64,000 nt of DNA from Streptacidiphilus jiangxiensis. GTDB lineage: Bacteria; Actinomycetota; Actinomycetes; Streptomycetales; Streptomycetaceae. The notes beneath the pieces are model-generated. The model did no database searches, had not been told where the DNA came from, and was given only the letters and a program-made list of their open reading frames with translations. The first letter of the stretch is position 1. Every line of letters begins with the position of its first letter. The position numbers were made by a program, and so were the translations under genes. This document shows, one piece after another, positions 48,975 to 57,709 of the stretch. The stretch is from positions 62,001 to 126,000 of the forward strand of contig NZ_FOAZ01000017.1 in assembly GCF_900109465.1 (NCBI RefSeq), read 5' to 3'.

Positions 48975-49021
48975 TTGCTGTATACAAGGCTACCTCTGGG
49001 CAAGTCTTGCTGCATGCAATA
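48975..49021. promoter_or_regulatory. Two matching operator-like palindromes between the mIHF-like and MarR genes
   Basis: TTGCTGTATACAAGG (48975-48989) and TTGCTGCATGCAATA (49007-49021), 32 bp apart, both with an 8-bp self-complementary centre (TGTATACA, TGCATGCA) and sharing TTGCTGyATrCAA. The second overlaps the putative -10 (AATACT) of the MarR gene. Probable sites of the MarR regulator acting on both divergent genes. Confidence 0.6.
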
Positions 49022-49029
49022 CTTCTCCC

Positions 49030-49524
49030 ATGGCCAATCAAGCGACTCGCACCCCGCAGGCGACCCCGAGCGCGGACGAGATCCAGGCGTTCCAGCGCGC
49101 GACCCGCGATCTGATCGGCGTTGCTCTGCACAGCCTGGAGGCTGCGGGCGGCGGCATCTCGCTGCCGCAGATGCGCATGCTGCTCGCGCTCGACGACCTC
49201 GGGCGATGCCCCTCCTCCACGGTGGCCCGCACGCTCGGACTCGGCGCGTCGTCCGTCACCCGGCTGGCGGACCGGCTGGTCGGATCGGGTCATGTGCTGC
49301 GCGGCTCGGACCCGCACCACCGCAGCGTGGTCACCCTGGAGCTCGCCCCGCTCGGGCAGACCCTGGTCGACCAGGTGCTGCGGTGGCGCGAGCAGGAGCT
49401 GGCACGGATCCTCGCGCGGATCCCCCCGATGCTCCGCGCCGCCACGGCCGACGGCCTGGACGCCTTCCACCAGGTCGTGGGTGAGGAGTACGCCGCCGAC
49501 CTGCACGGGCCCGTCCCCCTCTGA
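49030..49524 (+). CDS. MarR-family transcriptional regulator
   Basis: 164 residues from ATG 49030. Winged helix with ISLPQMRMLLALDDLGRCPS, the recognition helix TLGLGASSVTRLADRLVGSG and the wing LRGSDPHHRSVVTLELAPLG. N- and C-terminal helices complete the dimer. No ribosome site precedes the ATG, and AATACT lies six bases upstream, so it is probably leaderless. Two palindromes between this gene and the mIHF-like gene suggest autoregulation and control of the divergent gene. The ClC channel follows by 67 bp and may be co-transcribed. Ligand unknown. Confidence 0.9.
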   Translation: MANQATRTPQATPSADEIQAFQRATRDLIGVALHSLEAAGGGISLPQMRMLLALDDLGRCPSSTVARTLGLGASSVTRLADRLVGSGHVLRGSDPHHRSVVTLELAPLGQTLVDQVLRWREQELARILARIPPMLRAATADGLDAFHQVVGEEYAADLHGPVPL

Positions 49525-49591
49525 CACCCACCTGCCCCATGCCCGTCGCCCGTCCCTCACGAGCGGCGAGAAGAAGAGAAACCGGAGCAAC

Positions 49592-51412
49592 ATGCGTACC
49601 GCGCACGCCTCCACGCCCGTCCGCCTCGGTGACTTCACCGCCCGACCCCGGATGCTGGCCATCACGGCCCTCGCCCTGGTCGTCGGCGGCATCGGCTCGC
49701 TCGCCGCGCTCGCCCTGCTACGGCTGATCGGGCTGGTCACCAACCTCGTCTTCTACCAACGTCTCAGCACCGCACTGGTCGCACCCGGCGCGGTGCACCA
49801 CCCCTGGTGGCTGGTGCTGGGCGCGCCCGTCGTCGGCGGCCTGGTCGTGGGCCTGATGGCCCGCTACGGCTCGGAGAAGATACGCGGGCACGGCATGCCG
49901 GAGGCGATCGAGGCGATCCTGACCGGCGGCAGCCGGGTCCAGCCGAAGGTCGCGGTGCTCAAGCCCGTCTCGGCCGCGATCAGCATCGGCACCGGCGGCC
50001 CGTTCGGCGCCGAGGGTCCGATCATCATGACCGGCGGCGCGATCGGGTCGATCCTGGCCCAGCTCCTGCACCTGACCGCGAACGAACGCAAGACGCTGCT
50101 GGTCTCCGGCGCCGCCGCCGGCATGGCGGCGACGTTCAACTCGCCGCTCGCCGCGATCCTGCTCGCGGTCGAGCTGCTGCTCTTCGAGTGGCGCCCACGC
50201 AGCTTCGTGCCGGTCGTCGCCGCCGTCTCGGTGGCGACGGTCTGCCGCGGCTACCTGCTCGGCACCGCGCCCGTCTTCCCGGTGAACGCCGCCGGTCTGC
50301 ACCTGGACCCGACCCTCGACGTGCTGGCCGCGATCGTGGGGCTGACCGGCGGGGCGCTGGCCGTGGCCGCGACCTGGCTGGTCTACCGGGCCGAGGACAC
50401 CTTCGCGCGACTGCCGTTCCACTGGATGTGGTGGCCCACCATCGGCGGCGCGGTCATCGGCCTCGGCGGCCTGATCGAGCCGCGCGCGCTCGGCGTCGGC
50501 TACGACGTCATCGACCAGCTGCTGACCGGCCGCGCCACGCTCGACCTGATCATCGGCATCCTGACCGTCAAGACGGTCATCTGGGCGCTCTCGCTCGGCT
50601 CGGGCACCTCCGGCGGCGTGCTCGCTCCGGTCTTCATGATCGGCGGCGCGCTGGGCGCCTGGGAGGGCATGCTCTTCCCGCACGCGATCCCCGGCTTCTG
50701 GGGCATCCTCGGCCTCGCCGCCGTGGTCGGCGGCGTCATGCGCTCGCCGCTCACCGGCGTCGTCTTCACCCTCGAGCTCACCCACGCCTGGGGCATGCTG
50801 CTCCCGCTGGTGGTCTCCGCCACGGCCGCCTACGCGCTGTCCGCGCTGGTGCTCAAGCGCTCGGTCCTGACCGAGAAGATCGCGCGGCGCGGCCTGCACC
50901 TCACTCGTGAGTACTCGACCGACCCGCTGGAGACCTTCTTCGCCCGTGAGGTGATGCTCCCGCTCGACGGCGGCGGGCTGCTCACCGAGCACGACGACGT
51001 CACCCGCGAGCGGATCGGCGCCCTCAGCGGGCCGGACGACGCACTGGTGCCGGTCGTGGACACCCTCGACGGCACGCTCGTGGGCGTCACCACCCGCCGC
51101 CGGCTGGCCGATGTCGCATCCCCGCACACCGTGCCGCCCACGGTCCGCGAGGCCACGTCGCCGTGCCGGTTGGTCGTTCACCAGGACCAGACACTGCGCC
51201 AGGTCGCCTACCTCTTCGCGGAGACGGGCCTCAGCAGCGCCCCGGTCGTCGACCCGGCGACGCGGCGCCCACTCGGCGTCATCACGCTGCGCCACCTCCT
51301 GCACGCCCGGCTCCACGACCTCACCGAGGAGCACCACCGCGAACGCGTCCTCCCCCGCCAGGCCACCGGCGAGCGTCCGGCCGCTCTCGGGTCCGTCACC
51401 ACCGGCGGCTGA
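49592..51412 (+). CDS. ClC-family chloride channel or H+/Cl- antiporter with CBS domains
   Basis: 606 residues from ATG 49592 (GGAG five bases upstream). Membrane core with the ClC selectivity motifs: GTGGPFGAEGPIIMTGGAIG (contains the gating Glu of GxEGP), GAAAGMAATFNSPLAAILLA and SGTSGGVLAPVFMIGGALG. Two CBS domains occupy the C-terminal 140 residues (for example REVMLPLDGGGLLTEHDDVT and LSSAPVVDPATRRPLGVITL), where nucleotides could regulate transport. The gating glutamate favours an antiporter or gated channel. Lies downstream of the MarR gene in the same direction. Confidence 0.93.
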   Translation: MRTAHASTPVRLGDFTARPRMLAITALALVVGGIGSLAALALLRLIGLVTNLVFYQRLSTALVAPGAVHHPWWLVLGAPVVGGLVVGLMARYGSEKIRGHGMPEAIEAILTGGSRVQPKVAVLKPVSAAISIGTGGPFGAEGPIIMTGGAIGSILAQLLHLTANERKTLLVSGAAAGMAATFNSPLAAILLAVELLLFEWRPRSFVPVVAAVSVATVCRGYLLGTAPVFPVNAAGLHLDPTLDVLAAIVGLTGGALAVAATWLVYRAEDTFARLPFHWMWWPTIGGAVIGLGGLIEPRALGVGYDVIDQLLTGRATLDLIIGILTVKTVIWALSLGSGTSGGVLAPVFMIGGALGAWEGMLFPHAIPGFWGILGLAAVVGGVMRSPLTGVVFTLELTHAWGMLLPLVVSATAAYALSALVLKRSVLTEKIARRGLHLTREYSTDPLETFFAREVMLPLDGGGLLTEHDDVTRERIGALSGPDDALVPVVDTLDGTLVGVTTRRRLADVASPHTVPPTVREATSPCRLVVHQDQTLRQVAYLFAETGLSSAPVVDPATRRPLGVITLRHLLHARLHDLTEEHHRERVLPRQATGERPAALGSVTTGG

Positions 51413-51486
51413 GGACTGCGGGCCGCGACCTGCAGGGAATCGATTTCGGGTACCGGGCCGGGCTCTGTTAGAGTCTGAATCACCGA

Positions 51487-51563
51487 CGCGGGGTGGAGCA
51501 GCTCGGTAGCTCGCTGGGCTCATAACCCAGAGGTCGCAGGTTCAAATCCTGTCCCCGCTACCA
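51487..51563 (+). tRNA. Initiator tRNA-fMet (CAT), copy 2, with encoded CCA
   Basis: 74-nt body identical to the copy at 34274-34347, with CCA encoded at 51561-51563. Initiator features as for copy 1: GGG/CCC pairs closing the CTCATAA loop and an unpaired first position. A TAGAGT about 20 bp upstream is a plausible -10. Confidence 0.96.
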
Positions 51564-51566
51564 AGG

Positions 51567-51606
51567 CCCTGGGGCCCGGCCGTCACGGCCGGGCCCCAGG
51601 GTTTTT
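51567..51606 (+). terminator. Intrinsic terminator of the second initiator tRNA
   Basis: 16-bp stem CCCTGGGGCCCGGCCG / CGGCCGGGCCCCAGGG, 3-nt loop, then five T. It starts four bases after the CCA and probably also stops transcription of the convergent secreted-protein gene. Confidence 0.9.
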
Positions 51607-51627
51607 CCATGCCCCGGGGCCCCTGGG

Positions 51628-53076
51628 TCAGTGCGCGCGCACGGTCCAGGTGAAGGTGGTGCGGGCCAGCGCACCCGTCGCGTCCTTGGCCTGGACGGTC
51701 ACGTGGAACGTGCCGCGCAGGGTCGGACGGCCGGTGATCACACCGGTGCGGGCGTCGATGTGCAGACCGGCGGGCAGACCGGCCACCGTGTAGGTGAGGC
51801 GCGAGCCGGGAGCGCTGTCGTGCCCGATGACCGCGACGCGGACGGCGCGGCCCACAGGGCTGTTCTGGTTGGCGATGTGACCGACCGTCACAGCATGGGC
51901 GTTGGTGACGATCGGGTGCGAGCCCTCGCAGCCACCGGCGCCGTGGTTGGCGTCGTTCGCCCAGGTCGTCTGCACCGGGAAGGAGCCGGTGGACAGCGCC
52001 AGGTTGAACGAGGCGCCGACTCCGGTACGGACCCAGGCGCACTTGTCGCCGTTCTCGCCACCCGAGCTGTCGTTGTCGGTGATCCAGCCACCGCTCGTGA
52101 GCACCGGGGAGGTGGGGTTGGCGGAGTAGGGGAACTGGTCGGTGATCGTCTCGGCGTACTCGTGACCGCCGACGATGGTGACCCCGTCCAGCGCACCCGC
52201 CGCACCGTTGACGAAGCCGGCGCCGCAGCTCTTGCCGGCGTCGGTCAGGTAGGGCATGTTCGTGAACGCGACCGAACCCACCGGGGAGTTGACCGCGCCG
52301 CCGCCGTCCAGGCCCGGGTCGCCGGTGAAGTCGTGCCAGGCGCAGAAGTTACCGCTGGCGGTGTTGAAGCCGTCGGGCGTGGTGCCGGTCGGCGAGGTGA
52401 TCACGTACTGGACGTTGCGGTTGACCGCGGCCGTGTTGTTGCCGAAGTGCTGGGCGGCCTTGACCGCCTCCTGCGCGATCTGGTTGGCGGTCGCGGCACC
52501 CGGCGCCAGGGCCGAGTCGTCGTACCAGACGCCGGCGAGCGCGCCGCCCGTCGGGTAGCCGACGTGGGCGCTGGTGGCGGGGCAGCTCTTGGCCCCGGTG
52601 GGGATGCCCTGGCAGTACTGGGTCATCACCCCGGACCACTTCTCGGCCTTGGTGCCGAGGCCCTTGAAGAAGGCCTGCTGGCGGGGGGCCATGCCGGCCG
52701 TGTCACCGGACAGGGTGGTGTAGCCGTTGCCGTCCTTCGCGGCGGTGCCCCACTGGGAGCCCCAGTAGATCACGTAGACCTTGGGCGCACCGGTGGTGAC
52801 GCCGACCCCGCCGGTGCCGCCGTGGTAGGTCATCGGCTTGGTCTCGTTGGCCTTGCCGCCGCCCGCGGACAGCGGTGCCGTGGCGTGCAGCTCGTGTCCG
52901 GCCCCGAGCTGCGGGAACGCGCCGTGCCGGTAGGCGTGGCCGCCGACCCCCGAGGTGAGCGTGACCGGCGCGGCGGAGGCCGACGCGGTGGCAGGCAGGA
53001 CCGCGACCGCGGTGGCCGCGACTATCGCGGCCGCAGCGGACCCGGCCATGAGGGTCTGGGTACGGGTGAACGCCAT
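51628..53076 (-). CDS. Large secreted protein with conserved HE/D motif and one Ig-like repeat (paralogue A)
   Basis: 482 residues from ATG 53076 (AGGA upstream). Signal peptide through AGSAAAAIVAATAVAVLPAT to ASA. The 330-residue main domain has KVYVIYWGSQWGT, NVQYVITSPTGTTPDGFNT and NFCAWHDFTGD, and a motif GGHEYAETITDQFP resembling the metal site of extracellular metallopeptidases, although HExxH is not complete. Overall it recalls the EXORDIUM/PHI-1 family of secreted proteins. Residues about 395-482 are a He_PIG-type Ig repeat (VAGLPAGLHIDARTGVITGR). It follows paralogue B on the same strand, 296 bp away with a terminator between. Confidence 0.75.
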   Translation of the reverse strand: MAFTRTQTLMAGSAAAAIVAATAVAVLPATASASAAPVTLTSGVGGHAYRHGAFPQLGAGHELHATAPLSAGGGKANETKPMTYHGGTGGVGVTTGAPKVYVIYWGSQWGTAAKDGNGYTTLSGDTAGMAPRQQAFFKGLGTKAEKWSGVMTQYCQGIPTGAKSCPATSAHVGYPTGGALAGVWYDDSALAPGAATANQIAQEAVKAAQHFGNNTAAVNRNVQYVITSPTGTTPDGFNTASGNFCAWHDFTGDPGLDGGGAVNSPVGSVAFTNMPYLTDAGKSCGAGFVNGAAGALDGVTIVGGHEYAETITDQFPYSANPTSPVLTSGGWITDNDSSGGENGDKCAWVRTGVGASFNLALSTGSFPVQTTWANDANHGAGGCEGSHPIVTNAHAVTVGHIANQNSPVGRAVRVAVIGHDSAPGSRLTYTVAGLPAGLHIDARTGVITGRPTLRGTFHVTVQAKDATGALARTTFTWTVRAH

Positions 53077-53324
53077 GCAGGAGTTCCTCTCGCTTCGTGT
53101 CGAGGGGTCCTGCGCACCGACGACCGGCCAGGACCCCGGACGCGCGGCGGGGCCGCCAGGGCCTGTCCGGGGGACGTCCGGTGATCCGCGCATCGATGGA
53201 ACACCTTCTCGAATTCCACAGACCGGACGCACCCCCGCACCGGTGGACGTTTCACCCCCGAGACGGCTGGTTCTCCTCCCCCGACCGGGGGGTGTCACCT
53301 GGTCGTACGTCGCGAAGCGACACA

Positions 53325-53358
53325 GCGGCCCCCTCCCCGCGAACGAGGAGGGGGCCGC
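53325..53358 (-). terminator. Terminator of paralogue B
   Basis: Perfect 12-bp stem GCGGCCCCCTCC / GGAGGGGGCCGC with a 10-nt loop, 14 bp beyond the stop of the gene at 53373-55523. Confidence 0.85.
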
Positions 53359-53372
53359 CAACTACTGCTGGA

Positions 53373-55523
53373 TCAGGAGGCGTTCACGGCGGTGTCGTCG
53401 ATGACGAAGCTGGTCTGCAGGCTCGCGTCCTCACTGCCGGTGAACTTGAGGGTGACGGTCTGTCCGGCGTAGCTGGACAGGTTGAAGGAGTGCTGGCTGT
53501 AGCCACTGTTGGCGTTCAGGTTCGAGTAGGTCGCCAGCGTGCCGAGGACACTGCCGGTGCTGCTCAGGACCTGGACCTTCAGGGTGTCGTACGCCGTGGT
53601 CGTGGTGGTCTCGTCGGTGTCGATGTGGAGCCAGAAGGAGAAGGTGTCGGTGCAGCCGGCCGGGACGGCCACCTTCTGGGCCAGGGTGTCGGTGTGGGTG
53701 GTGCCGTAGCCGTCCAGCCACGCGTTCCAGCTGCCGCTGTGGGCGGGCTCACTCGGACCGTTCTGGCCGATGACGCCGGCCGTGGCGGTCCAGGAGGCGC
53801 TGCCGGACTCGAAGCCGGGGTTGGCGAGCTTCTGGCCGGGGCTGGTGCAGCCGCCGCCACCGCTGGGGTTGATCGTCCAGCTGAAGGACGTCGAGCCGGA
53901 CGCGGTGCCGGAGGTCGCGGTCACGGTCACGCTCGAGGTGGCCGCGGTGGTCGGCGTGCCGGAGATCAGACCGGAGGAGGAGATGGACAGGCCCGCCGGG
54001 AGGCCGGTCGCGGAGAAGGTCAGCGACTTGCCGGCCGAGTCCGTCGCCGAGATCTGCTTGGAGACCGCGGTGCCCACCGTGCCGGTCTGGCTACCGGGGT
54101 TGGTGACCGAGACGGTCTCCGTGCTCGACGGGTTGACCGTCCAGGTGAAGGACGTGGAGCCGGAGGCGCCGGTCGAGTCGGTCGCGGTGACCGAGACGGT
54201 GGAGGTGCCCGAGGCGGACGGCGTGCCGGAGATCAGGCCGGAGGAGGAGATGGACAGGCCCGCGGGCAGACCGGTGGCGGAGTAGGTCAGGCTCGCGCCA
54301 CCCGAGTCCGAGCCGTTGATCTGCAGCGAGACGGCGGTGCCGACGGTGCCGGTCTGGTTGCCGGGGTTGGTCACCGTGACGGAGTTGCCGCCGTGGTTGA
54401 CGATGGGGTGCGAGATGGCGCACGCGTTGGTGTCGTTGGACCAGCTGGCCTGCTCGGTGAAGGTGCCGGTGCCCATGGCGACGTTGGCGGCGCCGCCGGC
54501 CTGGCCCGCGGCGATCCAGGCGCACTCGTCGGAGTTCTCCTGACCCGAGCTGGTGTTGGTCCAGCCGCCCGCCGGGAACTGGTCCGACATCATCTCGTGC
54601 CACTCGTGGCCGAGGGTCATCGTCCAGCCGTCCAGCGTGCCGGGGCTGTTGACGAAGCCGACGCCACAGCCGGAGCCGGAGTCCATGTTGTAGGGCTGGT
54701 TGGAGAACGCCAGCGGCCCGTCGGGAGAGTTGACGGCGCCGCCGGTCAGCGAGGAGTCGCCGGTGTAGTCGTGCCAGGCGCAGTACTGACCCTGGTAGTT
54801 GTCCGGGTTGGTGCCGGTCGGCGAGAGGATCACGTAGTACGCGTGCCGGTTGGACGCGGCAGTGGTGTTGCCGAAGTGGGTGGCGGCCTTGACGGCCTCC
54901 TGGCCCAGCTGGTTGCCGGTCGCCGCGGACGGGGAGGCACCGGAGTTGTCGTACCAGACTCCGGACAGGATGCCGCCGCTCTGGTACGGGACGTAGCTGG
55001 CGCCGGAGGCCGGGCAGCTGGTCGCACCGGTCGCCACGCCGTTGCCGTCACACCACTGGGTCAGGTCCGCCGACCACAGCTCGTTGCCGGTACCGATGCC
55101 CTTGAACATCTCCTGGGTCACCGGGGCCGCGCCGTCCGGGTCGCCGGAGAACGTCGCGTCGCCGGAGCCGTTGGTGCTCTGCGTGCCCCACTGGCTGCCG
55201 TAGAAGACCAGGTAGACCTGCGACTTCCCGTCGTTGACACCGACCCCGCCGATGCCGCCACCGTACGACAGCGTGTTCGCGCTGGTCGCCGTCGGCGAGG
55301 CGTGCGAGGACGCCCACTGCTTCATCTTCGCGCCCTGTGCGACGGTCGGAATCACGCCATGACGGTACGCGTGGCCGGTGGCCGGGTTGTACGGATTGGC
55401 CGTCGCCGGGCTCGCCGCGCCGGCCACGGGGGCCAGGCCCAACGCCAGTGCGCCGGCCAGGGAGAACGTCGTCAGCCCGGTCAGGGCCGCACGCCGCACT
55501 CCACCACGAAGGGATATGCCCAT
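53373..55523 (-). CDS. Large secreted protein with HE/D motif, two Ig-like repeats and C-terminal module (paralogue B)
   Basis: 716 residues from ATG 55523 (an ATG eight codons upstream is possible). Signal peptide [20 protein letters not shown] to AGA. The main domain is a paralogue of the protein at 51628: [40 protein letters not shown] and [13 protein letters not shown]. It is followed by two Ig repeats with [20 protein letters not shown] and a terminal beta-rich module ([13 protein letters not shown] to [10 protein letters not shown]). The repeats and end module are closely similar, also in DNA, to those of the phosphoesterase at 14367-16250. Probably an extracellular enzyme or surface protein attached to a polymer. 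Confidence 0.75.
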   Translation of the reverse strand: MGISLRGGVRRAALTGLTTFSLAGALALGLAPVAGAASPATANPYNPATGHAYRHGVIPTVAQGAKMKQWASSHASPTATSANTLSYGGGIGGVGVNDGKSQVYLVFYGSQWGTQSTNGSGDATFSGDPDGAAPVTQEMFKGIGTGNELWSADLTQWCDGNGVATGATSCPASGASYVPYQSGGILSGVWYDNSGASPSAATGNQLGQEAVKAATHFGNTTAASNRHAYYVILSPTGTNPDNYQGQYCAWHDYTGDSSLTGGAVNSPDGPLAFSNQPYNMDSGSGCGVGFVNSPGTLDGWTMTLGHEWHEMMSDQFPAGGWTNTSSGQENSDECAWIAAGQAGGAANVAMGTGTFTEQASWSNDTNACAISHPIVNHGGNSVTVTNPGNQTGTVGTAVSLQINGSDSGGASLTYSATGLPAGLSISSSGLISGTPSASGTSTVSVTATDSTGASGSTSFTWTVNPSSTETVSVTNPGSQTGTVGTAVSKQISATDSAGKSLTFSATGLPAGLSISSSGLISGTPTTAATSSVTVTATSGTASGSTSFSWTINPSGGGGCTSPGQKLANPGFESGSASWTATAGVIGQNGPSEPAHSGSWNAWLDGYGTTHTDTLAQKVAVPAGCTDTFSFWLHIDTDETTTTTAYDTLKVQVLSSTGSVLGTLATYSNLNANSGYSQHSFNLSSYAGQTVTLKFTGSEDASLQTSFVIDDTAVNAS

Positions 55524-55883
55524 CGTCGAGGGATCCTCTCTCATCGGCAGCCCGGTGGGCTGCCCGGGGGGATGGGAACGGGCAGGGAAGAGCGGAGACG
55601 GCAAGAAATGTCGTGCACGCATCAAAAGACAACGCGCACGGGTGCGATGCCGCCGTGACTCCAGAGCGTTTGCCTTGCCACCACATGTGGGGGTGCTGTG
55701 TCTTGCATGCAAAGAGAAGCAGGAGCCTGACACCGCGTCAACAAGGACAGAAGAGGGGATTTATCGGGCCAAAGATCACCTGTCGCGGCCGCGCGGGGAC
55801 GCGCGAGGGCTCACCCCAGGTCAGCGCACGCGGCACCCGACGCGGCCCGGCGCGGAAGGGTGGGGCCGGGCGCCGGATTCACA
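55524..55883. other. 360-bp intergenic region
   Basis: Non-coding space between the start of paralogue B and the end of the PadR gene. It holds a 10-bp perfect palindrome CCACATGTGG (55681-55690) and a relatively AT-rich tract at about 55700-55780, where the paralogue B promoter probably lies. No other signal seen. Confidence 0.4.
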
Positions 55884-56480
55884 TCAATGCGACGGATCCT
55901 CGCCCGCCCGCGCGGCCAGCATCGCATCAAGGTCCACCCGCAGCCCCTCCATCAACTCCGCCTGGGCCGCGTAGTACCGCTCGGACCACTTGAGCGCCAA
56001 CAGCGGATAGGCCCAGCCGGGCTCGTCCGCCGCCCGGGCCAGATCGGCGGCGGCCCGGGCGCGCAGCCCCTCGGCATCCGCCCGGTGGTCCTCCAGGGTC
56101 CGCCGCAGCCGGTCCGGCTGCGCCAGGTGGCCGAGCCAGAGCCGCAGCAGCGGCGGGTGCTTGAGCATCGGTGGATCCACGGGCGCCTCCCGCGCCCAGA
56201 CGCGGACGGCGCCCAGGCCCGCATCCGTGATCCGGTAGAGCCGCTTGGGCCGGGCACCGGCCTCGGGCTCCACCAGCCGCGAGGTGACGCAGCCGGCGCC
56301 CTCCAGGCGCCGCAGCTCGGCGTAGATCTGGCTGAAGGACGGGCTCCAGTAGAAGTAGCGCAGCGAGGCGTCCGCCCACTTCTTCAGGTCGTAGCCGGAG
56401 AGCTCCTCGCCGAAGGAGAGCAGCCCGAGCACCGCCCAACTGGTCGCGGGCAGTTGGAGAGGGGCATCGTCGTCGGCCAT
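55884..56480 (-). CDS. PadR-family transcriptional regulator
   Basis: 198 residues. PadR winged helix at the N-terminus: SWAVLGLLSFGEELSGYDLK, the helix SPSFSQIYAELRRLEGAGCV and wing PKRLYRITDAGLGAV. A longer C-terminal helical domain follows (RLRRTLEDHRADAEGLRARA). No ribosome site; TACACT lies seven bases before the ATG, so probably leaderless. It is divergent from the monooxygenase operon, with a 19-bp perfect palindrome in the 92-bp gap, the likely binding site. Confidence 0.92.
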   Translation of the reverse strand: MADDDAPLQLPATSWAVLGLLSFGEELSGYDLKKWADASLRYFYWSPSFSQIYAELRRLEGAGCVTSRLVEPEAGARPKRLYRITDAGLGAVRVWAREAPVDPPMLKHPPLLRLWLGHLAQPDRLRRTLEDHRADAEGLRARAAADLARAADEPGWAYPLLALKWSERYYAAQAELMEGLRVDLDAMLAARAGEDPSH

Positions 56481-56527
56481 GACCGCGAGTGTAGGCAGAT
56501 CCCGGTGACTTCTCTTCCCTCTGCACG

Positions 56528-56546
56528 ATATGACTGCTAGTCATAT
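56528..56546. promoter_or_regulatory. PadR operator candidate
   Basis: ATATGACT-GCT-AGTCATAT, perfect 8-bp arms, 26 bp upstream of the monooxygenase ATG and 47 bp from the PadR start. AT-rich and symmetrical as PadR sites are; well placed to repress the operon. Confidence 0.75.
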
Positions 56547-56572
56547 TTCACACCGGCATATCAGGAGGCTCC

Positions 56573-57709
56573 ATGAAGTTCTCCATGATCTTCGAAGCCC
56601 AACTCGCCGACCCCACGCCCGAGCGCGAGCAGCAGTTGCTCCGCGACAGCGTGGAGCAGGCCGTTCTCGCCGAGGAGGCGGGCTTCGACCGCATCTGGGC
56701 GGTCGAGCACCACTCCCTCACCCAGTACGCGCACATGAGCGCGTCCGAGGTCTTCCTCGCCTTCGTGGCGGCGCGGACCTCGCGCATCCGGATCGGGCAC
56801 GGCGTGGTCACCCTGCCCTTCGGCTACCAGCACCCGGTCCGCGTCGCCGAACGCGCCGCGATGCTGGACGTGCTCTCCGGCGGACGGGTCGACATCGGCG
56901 GCGGACGCGGCGCGACCCGTCAGGAGATGTCGATGTTCGGCGTCGACCCGGACGACACCTATCCCCAGCTCGAGGAGGCCCTGCGGATCATCTCCGCCGC
57001 CTGGCGCGAGGAGCGCTTCGAGTGGCACGGCGGCATCGACATCGGCCCCGGGGCCGTGCTGCCGCGCCCCGTCCAACATCCGCACCCGCCGCTCTTCCTG
57101 GCCTGCAGCAAACGCGAGACACTGCACGCCGCCGCCGAACTCGGGCTCGGCGCCCTGGTGCTGGGATTCGCCGGGGCCGAGGACGTGGCCGCGATGCGCG
57201 CGGTCTACGACGCGGCGATCGCCGGGCGCAGCGGCAACCGCCTCGTCTCCGACCAGGTCAACGACCACTTCGCGGCGCTGTGCCCGACCGTCGTGCTGGA
57301 CGACGCGGAGCGCGCCTACCGCCTCGGGACGCGCGGGCAGCGCTTCTTCGCCGAGTCCATCGCCCACTGGTACGGCGGCGGGCCGGCACCCGACCCGGCC
57401 GGCTACGCGGAGGAGGAGGATCACGTCGGCGCGCTCGCCCGCGAGCGGGACCAGCTGGTGGCCAGGCTCCACGAGGCCCGCGTCCCCGTGCGCCCGAGCG
57501 CAACGGGCACCTTCAACGCCGACCACGCGTACGGCGACGCAGGCACCGCACTGGCCTACGTCGAGCGGCTGCGCGCGATCGGGGTGGACGAGGTCATCTG
57601 CCTGATCCAGATGGGCACGGTGCCGCAGGAGGTGTGCCTGGAGACCATCCGGCAGTGGGGCGAGCGGGTCATCCCGCAGATACGGGCGAAGGAGTTGGCG
57701 GGCGTATGA
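56573..57709 (+). CDS. LLM-class flavin-dependent monooxygenase
   Basis: 378 residues; AGGAGG well placed before the ATG. Bacterial luciferase-like TIM barrel: MKFSMIFEAQLADPTPEREQ, EEAGFDRIWAVEHHSLTQYA, RIRIGHGVVTLPFGYQHPVR, SGGRVDIGGGRGATRQEMSM and a C-terminal IGVDEVICLIQMGTVP. These enzymes use reduced FMN or F420. With the SDR and esterase in the same operon, a Baeyer-Villiger-type or monooxygenation step in breakdown of a ketone or terpenoid is plausible. First gene of a PadR-controlled operon with overlapping downstream genes. Confidence 0.9.
   Translation: MKFSMIFEAQLADPTPEREQQLLRDSVEQAVLAEEAGFDRIWAVEHHSLTQYAHMSASEVFLAFVAARTSRIRIGHGVVTLPFGYQHPVRVAERAAMLDVLSGGRVDIGGGRGATRQEMSMFGVDPDDTYPQLEEALRIISAAWREERFEWHGGIDIGPGAVLPRPVQHPHPPLFLACSKRETLHAAAELGLGALVLGFAGAEDVAAMRAVYDAAIAGRSGNRLVSDQVNDHFAALCPTVVLDDAERAYRLGTRGQRFFAESIAHWYGGGPAPDPAGYAEEEDHVGALARERDQLVARLHEARVPVRPSATGTFNADHAYGDAGTALAYVERLRAIGVDEVICLIQMGTVPQEVCLETIRQWGERVIPQIRAKELAGV

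Noticed and set aside
34274-51563. An integrated element bounded by the two tRNA copies
   Set aside because: The copies are inverted, not direct, and there is no integrase, excisionase or phage gene between them.
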